Origin: Akebia trifoliata
Taxonomy: Eukaryota > Streptophyta > Magnoliopsida > Ranunculales > Lardizabalaceae
Assembly (NCBI GenBank): GCA_017979445.1
Contig: CM030706.1
Location: forward strand, 5,311,595 to 5,375,594
DNA: 64,000 nucleotides
Reading direction: 5' to 3'
The position numbers and the translations under genes were made by a program. Under the pieces are notes generated by a model. It was not told the origin of the DNA. It worked only from the letters and a program-made list of their open reading frames with translations, and made no database searches. Shown here in pieces: positions 33,448 to 45,988 of the stretch (the first letter of the stretch is position 1; every line of letters starts with the position of its first letter).

Positions 33448-36400
33448 TTTTACAAATAAAAGAAGATAAAAGTTTTTACAGGAGATTTTCTTCTCTACAT
33501 TATTCATCAAATAAACAACATTCTTATAGGCAAATACACAACTGATAATAGCATGAAAAATATGCACTACTCAACGTGCAAAAAACAAACTCTTATAGAC
33601 TAGGTCAACCCAAACTTTCTAAACATGTAAATTATTAATTTACTCAACCATCCTTCCCTTAAACTGATGTTTCAGACATAACAATTAGTTTAATAAAGGA
33701 TCAAACTTGAAGCAACATCCCTCAAATTGAATCATTTGAAGTGCAAACACTAAGTAGCTTCCTGAGCCTCTGAAATGTAGGAAATTTGACTCTGGTATTA
33801 ATGGCTCCATCATTAGTGAAATCCCTCAAGAAATGATACTTCACATCTATATGCTTGCTTCGATCGGGTAGAACAGGGTCTTTTGAGAGCTTTATTGCTG
33901 AACTGTTGTCACAATAAATGAACGTAGGCCTATCTTGCTTGAAATGCATCTCTTTTAGAATTTTCTTTAGCCAAATAACTTGACAAGCACAAGCTGTTGC
34001 AACAACAAATTCACCTTTAGTGGTTGATAATGTGACAATTGGTTGCTTCTTTGATAACCATGAAACAACTATTGTCCCCATCATGAAAACATACCCAGAT
34101 GTGCTTTTTCAATCATCTGAATCTCTTGCATAATCCCTATCTGTGAAACCAAACAAATCTGACTTTTCTCCCTTCTTGTAGAACAACCCAAACTCCTTAG
34201 TACCTTGCAGGTACCAAAAAATTCTTTTTTGCAACCAAGAGATGAGTCTCTGTCGGACACTCCATGTATCTACTAATGATACTTACAACATGCATTATAT
34301 CAGGCCTTGTTGCTATCAAATATATTAAGCTCCCCACTATCTGCTTGTAAAGAGTGCTGTCAACATTCTTTCCTCCATTATCTTTATTTAGCTTCAAACC
34401 AAACTCAGATTGTGTATTCACAGGATTACAATCCTTCATTTGAAACCTGTCCAAAATTTCTCGCACATATTTCTTTTGAGAAATAAAAATTCCAGTAGAG
34501 GACTGCACTACTTCGATACCAAGAAAGTAACGCATCAAATTCAGTCATCATGGATTTCTTAAAATTTTCAAACATGGCCCTATCACTTCCAGTGTAAATT
34601 AAATCATCCACATATAAGCAACAATGAGCATTTTCCCTCCATCTTCAATTTTTATGTAAAGTGTATGTTCGTAAGGATATTTTAGAAATCCTTTCTTCAA
34701 AAAATAAGTTTCTATAAGATTATGCCAAGCCTGTGGAGCTTGTTTAATTCATATAGTGCATTTTTTAATTTATACACTTTATGCTCATTTCCAAGTTTCA
34801 CATAACCAGGAGGTTGATCAATAAATACTTGTTCTTTCAAATCTCCATGGAGGAATGTCGATTTCACGTCCAACTGGAAGATAGGCCATGAGTTTTGAGC
34901 TGCCAATGCAATCACCAATCTGATTGTGTCATGCCTTGCAACCGGAGCAAAGACTTTTTTGTAATCAACACTAAACTCTTGCTTATAGCCCTTGGCCACC
35001 AAGTGCACCTTGTACTTGTCAACTTCACCACTCTCCTTCAGCTTTGTCTTGTAAACCCACTTTACACCAATTGTTTTGTGCCTTTTTGGAAGATCAGATA
35101 GCTCCCAAGTATCATTTTTTTCAATGGCTGTAATTTCAGCATCCACAGCCTTCTGCCATTTTGGTTCTTTGACAACACTTTCGAAAATTGTAGGGTCACA
35201 ATCTGAAAATAGAGCAAAGTGAGTGAGTGGATCTTCAGATTGATCAATTCTTGTTACCTCATAATTCGACATCCATGCTGGCCTCTTTTGAACACGATGT
35301 GAATGTGATCTAGTTGCTGCTTCAACTTGTTTGTCAAATTCTGATGTTGATGGTGTGATTTTAGAGGAGGCTGTAGGAGCTTCATTTTAAGGATTCTCAA
35401 GAGCAACAATTGCTTAAACAAGTTGTTGCTGGGACTGTTCTTCTTCATCATTATTTTCTCCATCAAAACTTGTTGGAATATGTTCTCTAACAACATTTTT
35501 ATTCCACGACCAAGTTTGATCTTCATAAAAAACGTCTCGACTGATAAGAATTTTCTTAGTGCTAGGATTATAAAGCTTATAAGCTTTTGATTGATAACTA
35601 ACATCAAGAAAAATGCATTTTTCTCCTTTGTCATCTAGTTTTTTTCTCTTATGATCTGGAATATGGGCATATGCAACACACCAAAAATTCTGAAATGATC
35701 TACCACTATTTTTCGTTCGCTCCATGCTTCCTCTGGTGTCATGTTTTGAACAACAAGTGTGGGACTTCTATTCAAAATATGAATGCTCCAATTAATTGCT
35801 TCGGGCCAGAAATTCTTCAGAATACTACTCCTTGTCAAAAGGCTTTGCACCATATTTAGAATAGTACGATTTTTCCTCTCTCAAACACCATTTTGTTGGG
35901 GCGTGTAAGCTGCTTTAAGTTGTCTCTTGTTCCATGGGTCTCACAAAAATTTGCAAATTCATGTGAGTTATATTCTCCACCACGATCTGTGTGAAGAACT
36001 TTTATTGGGTAGCCAACCTCTTTCTCAACAAGCACTTTATAGCATTTAAAGGCTACAAAAGCTTTAGATTTTTCTTGCAAAAAATAAACCTAGATTTTAT
36101 GACTATAATCATCAATGAAAGTAATTATTTATCTTTTACCTCCATTTGAATATGGCATTATTGACCCGCAAATGTTGGAATGAACGAGCTCCAATGTCTT
36201 CTTCACTTTCTAGGATTTTCCTTGTGGGAATCGATTGTGGTGTTGTTTGCGAACAACACATTCTTCACAAACCTGAGAAGAAGCTATAATTTGAGGAAGA
36301 CTTGTCACCATATTTTTTTGATATGGAGTCTTTAATCCTCCAAAATTAAGATGCCCATAGCGAAAATGCCATAGCCATGCCTCCTCATTCAATTTTGCAA

Positions 36401-38008
36401 ATAAGCATGAATGAGTAGTGTTGTGGAGATATAATGGAAACATTCGGTTAGCTGTCAGGGTGACTTGAGCAACTAAGCCCAATTTTTTATCTTCAAATTC
36501 TATAGACTCCGTCTTTGATAGAGATTGCAAATCCCTTTTCTTGAAGTTGGCCAACACTGAGTAAGTTTGTTCTTAAATCTGGAATAAAGAGAACATTAGA
36601 GATACTTTGAACATAATTTCTCTTAGTTTGAATTGCTACCTTCCCTTTTCCCATAACAGAGACTTTAAAATCATCACCAAACTTCACAAAGTCGTAGAAG
36701 GATTCATCCAAATCAGAGAATGCAGACTTCTCTCCACACATATGGTTGTTGCAGCCTGTGTCTAAGTACCACAAGTTCTTCTGGGTTTCCTCCCTCACAT
36801 GGCAAATCAACAATAAAGACACTTCTTCTTCCTTTTCTGCAAAATTTGATTGTTTTTCACCATTTCTATCTAAATTAGTTCAACATTTTGATTTGTAATG
36901 TCCATACTTGTGACACCTGAAGCATTCAACTTTTGATTTGTCTGCTGACTTTGACTTGAAAGGAGTTGTAATTGAATGATTGTTGTCATCACCTCTTCCT
37001 CTACCATCATTGTTACCTTTGCTTCTGCCCCTTCCTCTTCCTCGGCCTACTCCTTTTGACGATGAAGGATGATTATTAGATGAGGCTTGTAACACTTGCT
37101 CCTCTTTGTCTTGCCGTTGTATTTTCTGCTCATGAATCAACAAGGAACTCTGTAATTCATCAATGGAAAGTTCATCAGTGTCTTTAGATTCCTCAATTGA
37201 GCAAACAACATAGTTGAATTTCGCCATCATCGAACGAAGAATCTTCTCAAAGATAGTGACGTTTGCCAGTTGTTCACCATGAATCCACATCTTATTTGCT
37301 ATTGCCATCATCCTTGAGAAGGAATCTAAAATCGATTCTCCTATCTTCATGTGTAAAGTCTCGAAATCAGTGCAAAGTGCTTGAAGCTGTGCCTGCTTTA
37401 CCTTTGCTGTCCCCTGATATTTCTTCTTCAAAGAGTCCCAAATCTACTTGGAAGTGTCTTTACAAAGAATGGTTTCCAAGATTGAATGATCAATAGCTTG
37501 GAATAGATAATTTTTTTGATTTGAGATCTTTCAACTTCAGCCCGTCAAGTTCCGTTTTTTGCGTATCTGTTAGTACAACACCTGTTGCTGGTTCTACTAC
37601 TCCAAAAACCACAACCGTCCAATATTCTTTGGACCTCAAAAAGTTCTCCATGAGCATGCTCGAATGGTCATAGTGACCATCAAAACGTGGAATGGCTGGT
37701 TGTACAAAATTTTCGAAAGCCATCAGTCGCGCACCTTTTACTCTCCTTGAACCTAGCTCTGATATCACTTTTACAAATAAAAGTAGATAAAAGTTTTTAC
37801 AAGAGATTTTCTTCTCTACATTATTCATCAAATAAACAGCCTTTTATAGGAAAATAGACAACTAATAATAGCATGAAAATAGGCACTACTCAACGTGCAA
37901 AAAACAAACTCCTATAAACTAGGTAAACCAGAAACAAAATAACCGAACATCCTAAAGACTAGGTCAACCCAGACTTTCTAAACATGTAAATTATTAATTT
38001 ACTCAACA
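33448..38008 (-). mobile_element. Nested Ty1/copia in the integrase of the outer element
   Basis: The LTRs are 37769-38008 (5') and 33448-33649 (3'); they start TGTTGAGTAA on the minus strand. A primer binding site tgatatcagagc lies directly inside the 5' LTR. A purine tract (aagggaagga) precedes the 3' LTR. The flanks gagac (33443-33447) and gggac (38009-38013) look like a 5-base target duplication with one change. The 5' LTR is about 40 bp longer, and the two differ at several sites, so the insertion is not recent. Confidence 0.85.
33722..37723 (-). pseudogene. gag-pol relic of the nested copia
   Basis: The start is the ATG at 37723 (MAFENFVQPAIPRFDG). Gag continues to a CCHC knuckle (CFRCHKYGHYKSKC, near 36890), then a protease site WYLDTGCNNHM, a GAG-pre-integrase HFRYGHLNFGG, an integrase with a HTDRGGEY block, reverse transcriptase (KWVYKTKLKESGEVD to a degraded DDLIYTGSD) and RNase H (KHIDVKYHFLRD). 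Frames break near 37490, 36860, 36090-36200, 35270-35420 and 34200-34700, so it is defective. Confidence 0.85.
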
Positions 38009-40972
38009 GGGACGCCTCAGTAGAATGGTGTAGTTGAAAGGCGTAATCATACACTTTTATGGACATGGTTAAAATCATGTAGTCACTCAACAGTTCCAGA
38101 ATTCTTGTGAGGAAAAACATTAAATACCGCAATGTACATCTTAAACAAACTTCCTAGTAAGGCAGTTCTTAAGACTCCATTCGAGTTGTGGACTGGTAGG
38201 AAACCTAGTTTAAGACACTTACATGTTTGGGGCTGCCCAACGGAAGCAAGGATCTATAATTCATAAGAAAGGAAATTGGATCCCAAGACCATCTTTGGAT
38301 ATTTCATTGGTTATCCAGAAAAATCTGAAGGATACAAGTTCTATTGCCTAACCAAAGTACGAGATAGTTGAACTCAAAAACGTCAAATTCTTGGAAAATG
38401 GTGAGATTAGTGGGAGTGTGGAACCACGTAAAATAACTCTCAAAGAAATAATAGTAGATATCCTATCACCTTTTAATTTTCATGAAACTATTAATTTTCA
38501 AGATGTTCAACAACTTAAGGAGAATGGACAACAGTTAGAACAAGTTGATTCACCATTTCATCAAGACTCAACTATTGTAATTGAAGATTCACCACCGGTA
38601 GTTCTAAGAAGATCTCTTAGAGTAAGAAGACCTGCCATTTCAGATGACTACATAGTGTATCTACAGGAATCTGACTTTGATATTGGGATAAATAAAGATC
38701 TGGTTATGTTTTCATAAGCAATGAAAAGTGATGATTGTATTAAGTGGATGGATGCCATGAAAGAAGAGTTAAAATCTATGGACCAAAACTGTGTTTGGGA
38801 TCTCATCGAATTGACTCCTAAAAGTAAGAAAGTCGGTTGTAAATAGGTCTTCAAGACGAAGCGCAACGCAAAAGGCAATGTCAAACGATTTAAAACAAGA
38901 TTTGTGGCCAAAGGTTTTACTCAAAAGGAAGGTATCGATAACACTGAGACTTTTTTTCCAGTTTCAAATAAAGACTCACTTAAAATCATTATGGCATTGG
39001 TGGCTCATTATGATTTGGAGTTACACCAGATGGATGTGAAAACAACTTTCTTAAATGGGAGTTTGGATGAAAAAATCTACATGGAACAGCCTGGAGGGTT
39101 TACAGAACAGGGAAAAGAAAAATTAGCCTGCAGATTTAAGAAATCCATTTACAGACTTAAACAAGTTTCAAGAAAATGGTATATAAAGTTTAACGATACC
39201 ATTACCTCCTTAGGATTTAAGGAAAACATTGTCAACCAGTGTATATAACTGAATATCAGTGGGAACAAGTTTATCATATTGATTTTTTATATAAATGATA
39301 TTCTGTTAGCTAGTAGTGATCTTTGTTTATTGCACGAAACCAAGAATTATCTCACTAAGAACTTTAAGATGGTTGATATGGGTGAGGCAACATAAGTCAT
39401 TGGCATAAAAATCCTTAGGAATTGATCTCAAGGATTATTAGGGTTGTCTCAGAAATGTTATATCAACAGAGTCTTAGGGAGATATAATATGCAATCTTGT
39501 TCTATTGGTGACGCACTCATCGGGAAATGAGACAAGTTCAACTTGATGCAATGTCTGCAGAATGATTTAGAAAGGGAGTAGATAAGGGATATTCCATACG
39601 CTTCAGCTATTGGGAGTTTGATGAATGCTCAGACATGTACTATACCAGATATTAGTTTTGCAGTTGGAATGTTAGGAAAATATCAAAGTAACCCGGGAAT
39701 AGATCATTGGAAAACTGTAAAGAAGGTCATGAGGTATCTACAAGGGGTGAAAGATTATATGCTCACTTACAGGAGATCAGATCATTTAGAAGTGATCGGA
39801 TACTCAGATTCATATTTTGTTGGATGCTCTGATAGTAGAAAGTCTATATCGGATTTTGTATATCTACTAGCAAGAGGAGCTATCTTGTGGAGAAGTGTGA
39901 AGCAGAGCATTATTACTTCATCCACTATGGAGGCTGAATTCATGGCATGCTTTGATGAGTCATGCTTTATGGTTGCAGAATTTTATCTCAGGACTTTGTT
40001 GACTCTATAGCCAGGCCGTTGAAGATATATTGTGACAATACCACAATTGTGTTTTTCTCTAAAAATGGAAAATACTCGAACGGTGCAAAACACATGGAGG
40101 TCAAATACTTATTGATTAGAGAAATAATCCAGAAACAGTTAGTTTCATTAGAAAACATTAGCACCACTCGAATGATAATTGATCCATTGACAAAAGGATT
40201 ATCATCAAAAGTTTACAGAGAACATGTTATCAGGATGGGTCTTTTAAGAAAATTGTTTATGTATTTGAAATAGATTACTCTGAAGTGGTTATGTAATTGA
40301 CATTAACATTAATACTGAATAAAGTTTGTTTCTGCTTATTTCCTGTTTCCATTTACATTATGCATATTTTGTTTAGATTTAAGTAATACAGGAAATGTCT
40401 TGACAAGACAAATGAAATGGGCACAATTAAAGGTTATATCAGAAATGGTATTGATGGCGTAGTACATGGAAGGAAGTATGACATACAACTGCCATGACAC
40501 ACATTAATATCTAATCAAAATATGGTATTAAAAAATCTAATAATATATCGGGAATATTGATGATTTTAAAATTCATAATCACGTATAAAATGGTTTTGGT
40601 TATAGAATCCTAAAGATGAGTCTTTTTCAAAATGTTTTGAAAATTCACTATTAACACAATTGAACTAATGGATCAAGTAGGAGAATGTTAGAATTCTATA
40701 TCGTGTAGCCCATTGATCTCACGGTTTCTATTGTTTAATTGTACAAGGAGTCTATATACATAATAGATACCAATATTAAAGAGCCCCAATATCTTTATAA
40801 TTATGAATATTCTTTAAAGTTAGTAAGAGACTTTGATGAATAGGAAACTTACTAAAAGAATAACTTAGGCCCTCAACCTTCATCTATAAAAGGGATTGGC
40901 GACCCCATATTGGAAGTACGAATAAGAGAGAACGTATGTGTGGAAACACATAAAGTAGAAAGTTCACAAGAG

Positions 40973-41222
40973 CAGGGGTGGAGCTAGTAAGGAGCTGGTG
41001 GGGGCAATTGCCCCCACAAAACTTTGAGACACCCTTATATTTTCAACTAATTACATGCCCCATTTGTCCCCCACTCCCTCACCTCTCTCCCCATTTGCCC
41101 CCACACCCTCATCTCCCTCCAATTTTTGCCCCCACACCCTCACCTCCCTCCATTCAAGTTCTTCAACCATACAACTAATCATAGTTTGCCCCCACTACAA
41201 GAAAATCCTGGCTCCGCCCCTG
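40973..41222. mobile_element. hAT-type MITE in the 3' LTR
   Basis: The terminal inverted repeats CAGGGGTGGAGC and GGCTCCGCCCCTG are typical hAT ends. The element is flanked by a perfect 8-base target duplication, cacaagag (40965-40972 and 41223-41230), the length hAT transposases make. The interior is C-rich on this strand ('cccccacaccctc' repeats) and non-coding. Confidence 0.9.
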
Positions 41223-41618
41223 CACAAGAGTGATATCCATCAATCACTAATACTTAGCCGATCCATATGGAGAGAAGGGAGAAGGTGAGTCTAGAAGAAA
41301 TGATCAATTTGATTGGGGTTTCGAAAGTTTTGAGGAACATGTGGATAGAGAGGCACATCTCCAACATTTTGGATCAACGATTTCACAATGGCACAAGGTA
41401 AGTACCTTGAACTCGTTTTACATTGAATGAATAGTGTGTTTGAAATATGTGATAGATTAGATCCTATTGGGAAAAATCAAAGTTTATTAAAGTCATGTTT
41501 TAGGATTTTGAATGCGTAAAATCTAAAATACCAAATATGTCAAGCCTTACTTAGTTCATGGAATTTTTTTTTTTTTTGGTCTCAAAATACAATTAACTTG
41601 TATGGGCACAAAAATACT

Positions 41619-42150
41619 AACAGTATGGATGCTTAGAAGGCACGGTTCAAGCATTTGAAGGAATGGATAAGAAGAGTGGACTCTTTGAATGCGATGACTT
41701 CGGGTCTGGCTGCAAATGGGGAAAGCAGAAAAGCAATTGAACTCTTCTTGAAGATGGAGGGTATGGGTTTTCAGCCCAACTCAACAATGTTTAATGGTGT
41801 TCTGAATGCTTGCAGTCTCGTAAGATTGATTGAGGATGGGATTTGGTATTTCGGAAAAATGAGTTGTGTTTATGGGATCAAACCAGGCATTGCAAACTAT
41901 GGGTGCGGGCATGGTTGATCTGTTTGGCCATGTGGGTCTGTTTGACAAGGCAAAGGAGATCATGAGAACAACGCCGATGAAACCGGATGTGGTTATGTGG
42001 AAAGCTTTATTGGGTGCTTGCAGAATCCATAGAAATCTTGAAATGGGGAAGAAAGCTGGGCTTCATGGGTGACCATGCAAACTATGTCCTATTATCAAAC
42101 ATATACGTGACGGCTGATAAATGGGATGGGGTTCATAAATCAGGTAAAGA
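41619..42150 (+). pseudogene. PPR protein relic 2
   Basis: The homologous start is the LEG segment of a PPR protein ('agtatggatgcttagaagg'). [20 protein letters not shown], a NACS helix, then [38 protein letters not shown] and [20 protein letters not shown] follow in changing frames. It is the longest of the three relics at its 3' end but lacks all N-terminal repeats. It lies antisense to gene copy 2 and ends at exon 2. Confidence 0.85.
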
Positions 42151-42163
42151 TACCATTACATAC

Positions 42164-44638
42164 CTGCAAAAATGACTTCAGAAGAGGCAACATAATTGCC
42201 CGGTAATCTTGGGCAGAAAAAGACCCAAGCTTCGACTCCAATGCCCAGATAGAAGTGCCAGCATGGATGATCTTTGCATCAATTTTGCTGAACTACAAGA
42301 ATGAAATACTATGTCATTAGAATAAAACATTGTCATGGACCACAAGTCATGGTTTTAGTCTTGCAGATAAAACTACCTGTATAGAGAACCAAGCCTTGTG
42401 TCTCAGAAATGCTGTTTCTATGCAAGTGTCCGCTTGATACATTAAGTCCTGCATTCTCCAATCCTCATCTTTGCCAGTCAAAGATTCCTCGTATCCAAAT
42501 TGTGAGACTTTAAGATGTTGTGCTTCATTAAGAACAACTGATACAGCTTTAAGCTCATTCTTCCTCTCAGTAAGGTCTTCTTTCCGCTTCTTGAGGACTA
42601 CCTCGTAACTTTGAGAAACGAATTCAGTTGCTTCCTTCCTTCCTTTACGCTCTCCGATATAGAGTCTCTCGACTGTGTTGAAAGCTACTACAAGGTCCAG
42701 TCTCTCACATAAACTCTCGCACCAGGTCTGTAAGATGGAGTTTTCCTCTTTAATTTTTTGCAGAATTTCCATCCCACAACGTGTTTTATCTTCCCTCAGA
42801 CATTTCCATGAAGCCAGTTGTTCCCCACTCGAAGAATCTTCTTCTAATATCCAGCTTAACAGTGCATCGCTATCAGCACTATCGTCCATGGAACCACTCT
42901 TCTCCAAAAGGAGACATAAAGAATCACCATAAAAAATGATCCTCTTATTGATTTCAGATTCATGAGTGACACGATGTGTCTCATCATCTATGTTGCTATC
43001 CTTCTCTTTTCCTGACCAACAAGAAATAATAAGATCTTCCAAGAATCTGAAGATTGTTTTAAGCTCTGAAGGTGACAAGAAGCATAAACTGAGAGGTGAT
43101 TGTTCCAAGCCAATGTTAAGAAACCGTGAACCATGAATGATGCGTTGTATCTTGTCCATGGTGAATCGTATCACCTTAGTAATATGACTTGCAGTAAGAT
43201 AATTATGTCTCAGAAGTATGTGGAGCATGATAGGAACTTTTCTAAGGAGCTCCGTACGCTCAGAATCATCAGAAAGCGGCCACCTACGTCCAAGATAAAA
43301 TACCTTTGTCCACCAACTACTTCCACATACCATTAATTCAACATTAGAAATCTCAGCATGGTTTCTACTTGTTTCCACGAGTTTCTTATTCTGAGTCTTC
43401 TCCGCTTTGGATTCTTTCTCCGTCGCCTTATCAGGAGAACACTCCGATTTATCTTTTGATCCTTCAAGCATTTTTAATGAACCAGAAATATCTATTGGGT
43501 GCCATGGACCATTGCGAATCATGGCAACCCAATCATCTCCAACTATTTGAGGAAAAAGAGATCGCAAATTTGACGATAGGACTTTTACATGATCCCTTTG
43601 AACATGTTGCATAAATGAAACATAATCAACAAGTTTCTCATTGCAGCTTGGGCAAGCCCAGAATTTCCATCTCCCATTGGCTTTGCCAAAAGACAGAGCT
43701 TCCGACAGAACTTCCATCTGCAATCCATCCTTGAAATGGGTTTCGAGATTGTGAACACTCACTTTGAGCAAACTTTGCTTCTTATCGAGACTCAAAGATT
43801 TCCAATATGATCGAACCCAATCCTTCTTCACCATCGAGGAGACAATATTCTTTAAATTTTCCTTCTTACGACGATCGCTCACTCGCTTATTCTCCTCCTC
43901 ATCATTCTTCGATTGGGTTGAAATAGGTTTCTGCTCCAAGTTTTGCTGCTGCAAGATTCTCCACTCCGTTGTTGCAGAAACAAGATCCTTCTTAAGCTCT
44001 TCTGTCAATATCCGTTTCGTGGGAACCGACCCGACCTTCGATTCAGTCAAAAGATGCTTCATCCAAATTGATATCAAAGCAATGTTGGATTTTTGAATTA
44101 ACGAACGAAGGTTCTGCTTCACATCTGCTACACTAGCCTCTCGTATGGATACCTCCTCCAAACTACCCTTTGTTGGATCGTAGGGATTTTCAATCGATAA
44201 TGCCCGACTACATTCTTGGATAACCTCTTCATACCCTTTACGATCATTCGAAGCAATGTAGAGTAGATTAGCATAGAAATGAAGAAGCTCGATCCAATTT
44301 GGAACCAAAGAAATCGCTTTTCTTGTAGATTCGATTGCATACTTCAACTGTATTTCTTTCTCATTAAGATCATTAATTAGGGTTGCAATTTTAACAGAAA
44401 TTAAACCTTTAACTCGGTGGATGACTGCTGAGGTCGTGTAACAGAGATTCAATTCTTCAATGAGCTTTAGGGCATTGGTGTTGTTTTCCTGTCTAATAGA
44501 GGTTAGGTTTTCCTCGCAATCGAGTTCGGTTGAAGTCTTACATTGAACGAAATCACCAGATTGAGTGACATTTTGCTTCCGCTCATCTTTAATGGAAGCA
44601 GAAGCCCTAGCAGCAGAACCTCGCTTCTTACGCCCCAT
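42164..44638 (-). CDS. DUF627/DUF629 protein, copy 2, without peptidase domain
   Basis: Exon 1 (44638-42377, 754 codons) is fully open and exon 2 (42292-42164, 43 codons) keeps both splice sites and frame. DUF627 covers roughly residues 45-180 and DUF629 roughly 260-750, with a C2H2-like finger CPSCNEKL...H....H near 327-350. Against copy 3 it has lost about 19 residues after VPTK. Exons 3-14, including the Cys and His boxes of the ubiquitin hydrolase domain, are not present; intron 2 runs into the PPR relic and then copia sequence. If transcribed it would give a protein of about 800 residues without catalytic function. The family is annotated as ubiquitin carboxyl-terminal hydrolase-related in plants. 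The open frame argues for recent truncation or for selection; which one cannot be told here. Confidence 0.75.
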
Positions 44639-44857
44639 TGATGGTTAAATTAAGAGCAAAAAACATTGATTTTGATCCACAATTGCTGACGTAATAACAA
44701 GATTAACAGAGAAATTCAAACAAGAAGGAAGAAAATTTCGATCGATCGATCGATCGGTTCTCTCTCTCTCTCTCCCCCTCTGAACTACCAACAATGGCTG
44801 AGATTTTTCTTTATTTCTTTCTTGATTTTTGAATTCTTGATGAGGCGGTTTTTAAAA
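44639..44857 (-). promoter_or_regulatory. Proximal 5' flank of gene copy 2
   Basis: This matches the flanks of copies 1 and 3: a CT-rich tract (about 44758-44780), 'ctaccaacaatggc.gaga' and 'gaattcttgatgaggcgg'. The Mutator-like element interrupts the conserved flank at 44858, about 220 bp upstream of the ATG. The rest of the flank continues at 46935. Confidence 0.6.
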
Positions 44858-45856
44858 GGGGTAATTATCAAAAAAATACAAAAAAAAAAAGTATTTATGA
44901 AAACAAATCGAATTTTTCAAATATTTTTAAAAAGATACAAAACCGGTCTTTAAAAGACCGGTTTTTCTCTCTCCTCAAAATTTCTCAATACACTCTCTCT
45001 CCTCTAATATTTTTTTAAAAAAAAATGAAAAACCGGTCTTTAAAAGACCGGTTTCTCTCTCCTCATTAATCTCTCACAATTTCTCTCTCTTCAATTATTT
45101 AAAAAAACAAACCAATTTTTTTTTAAAAAGTTTTTCTCTCTCATCATTTATTTCTCACTCTTTTCTCTCTCCTTAAAATAAAAAACGAATTTATTTTTTA
45201 AAATTTTTCTCTCTCTTCATTCAATTATTTCACCCATTTCTCTCTCCTATTATTTTAAAAAAATGATTTAAAAAAAAAAACGATTTTTTTTTTTAAAAAA
45301 TTTCTCTCTCTTCATTCATTTCTCTCACCCCTTTCTCTCTCCTATTATTTAAAAAAAAAAAACGAATTTTTTTAAAATTTTTTTCTCTCTCTCATTCATT
45401 TATTTCACCCATTTCTCTCTCCTATTATTTAAAAAAAAATGATTTAAAAAAAAAACGATTTTTTTAAAAAAAAAAATTATCTCTCTTCATTCATTTCTCT
45501 CACCCCTTTCTCTCTCCTATTATTTAAAAAAAAAAACGAATTTTTTTTAAAAAAATTTTCTCTCTCTTCATTCATTTCTCTCACTCTTTTCTCTCACCTA
45601 TGTTATTTAAAAAAAAACAATTTTTTTTTTAATATTTTAAAAAAATTGAATTTTTTTCTCTCTCCTCTTTTTCAAATTCGACCGTTATATAGCCGTTTTT
45701 TAGTCGTTTTTTTACCGTTATATTATATGTATATATATACAATCTCACAAACTTATTTTTTCACAATTCTCACTATTTTGATCTTCTCATAATTCTTACT
45801 ATTTTGATTCTCTAAAAATTCTCCTTATTTTGATTCTCTCACAATTTACATCGAAT

Positions 45857-45988
45857 ATGAATTCAAGAGCAATTATTTGTCGATATGGCGGTTCTGTTGA
45901 AGGTATCACGTATATTGGTGGAAATACACGACTTTTATCAACTTCATCAGAAATTACATATGCGGAGTTAAGATCAAATTACATATGA
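45857..45988 (+). pseudogene. Remnant of MuDR-type N-terminal (PB1-like) domain
   Basis: A 43-codon open frame (132 bases with its TGA stop) reads MNSRAIICRYGGSVEGITYIGG followed by NTRLLSTSSEITYAELRSN. The pattern I-I-C-x-[YF]-G-G, then a Y-x-G-G step and an 'EITYAEL' end, is what I recognise from the first domain of MURA-like transposases in plants. It lies between the inverted-repeat arms of the Mutator-like element and supports that class. The rest of the transposase is gone. Confidence 0.55.

Larger units (their letters stand above)
31811..40273 (+). pseudogene. gag-pol relic of the outer copia
   Basis: The coding sequence is broken by stops and frameshifts throughout. Gag has two frames (31811-32017 and 32014-32301). 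The protease site is degraded: WWIDFRTTTHITNS has Phe where Ser is usual after the catalytic Asp. The integrase is split by the nested element. Reverse transcriptase keeps RFKTRFVAKGFTQ-like and MDVKTTFLNG segments (38870-39240). RNase H (39618-40273) keeps SSTMEAEF and KHMEVKY. No activity is possible. Confidence 0.85.
31697..41570 (+). mobile_element. Decayed Ty1/copia, host of a nested copia and a MITE
   Basis: A plus-strand copia element begins right of the gap with gag (about 31810-32300) and a CCHC knuckle (CCFCGKAGHIKKDC, about 32398-32439). It continues to an integrase interrupted at 33447, resumes at 38009 (a 'TPQ.NGV' stretch) and ends with reverse transcriptase and RNase H to 40273. 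A purine tract precedes the 3' LTR start TGTTAGAATTC at 40686. The LTR carries a hAT-type MITE at 40973-41222. The end of the LTR is not fixed; it is somewhere before about 41570. The 5' LTR is not seen. Confidence 0.8.

Noticed and set aside
43133..44096. Plus-strand open frames over gene copy 2 (and the same over copy 3)
   Set aside because: They are complements of a conserved coding exon and recur because the minus-strand protein is conserved.
45150..45660. Regular repeats that could suggest a CRISPR array
   Set aside because: The units are low-complexity CT/A repeats of about 80 bp in the arm of a plant transposon. There are no unique spacers of even length and no cas genes, and the DNA is eukaryotic.
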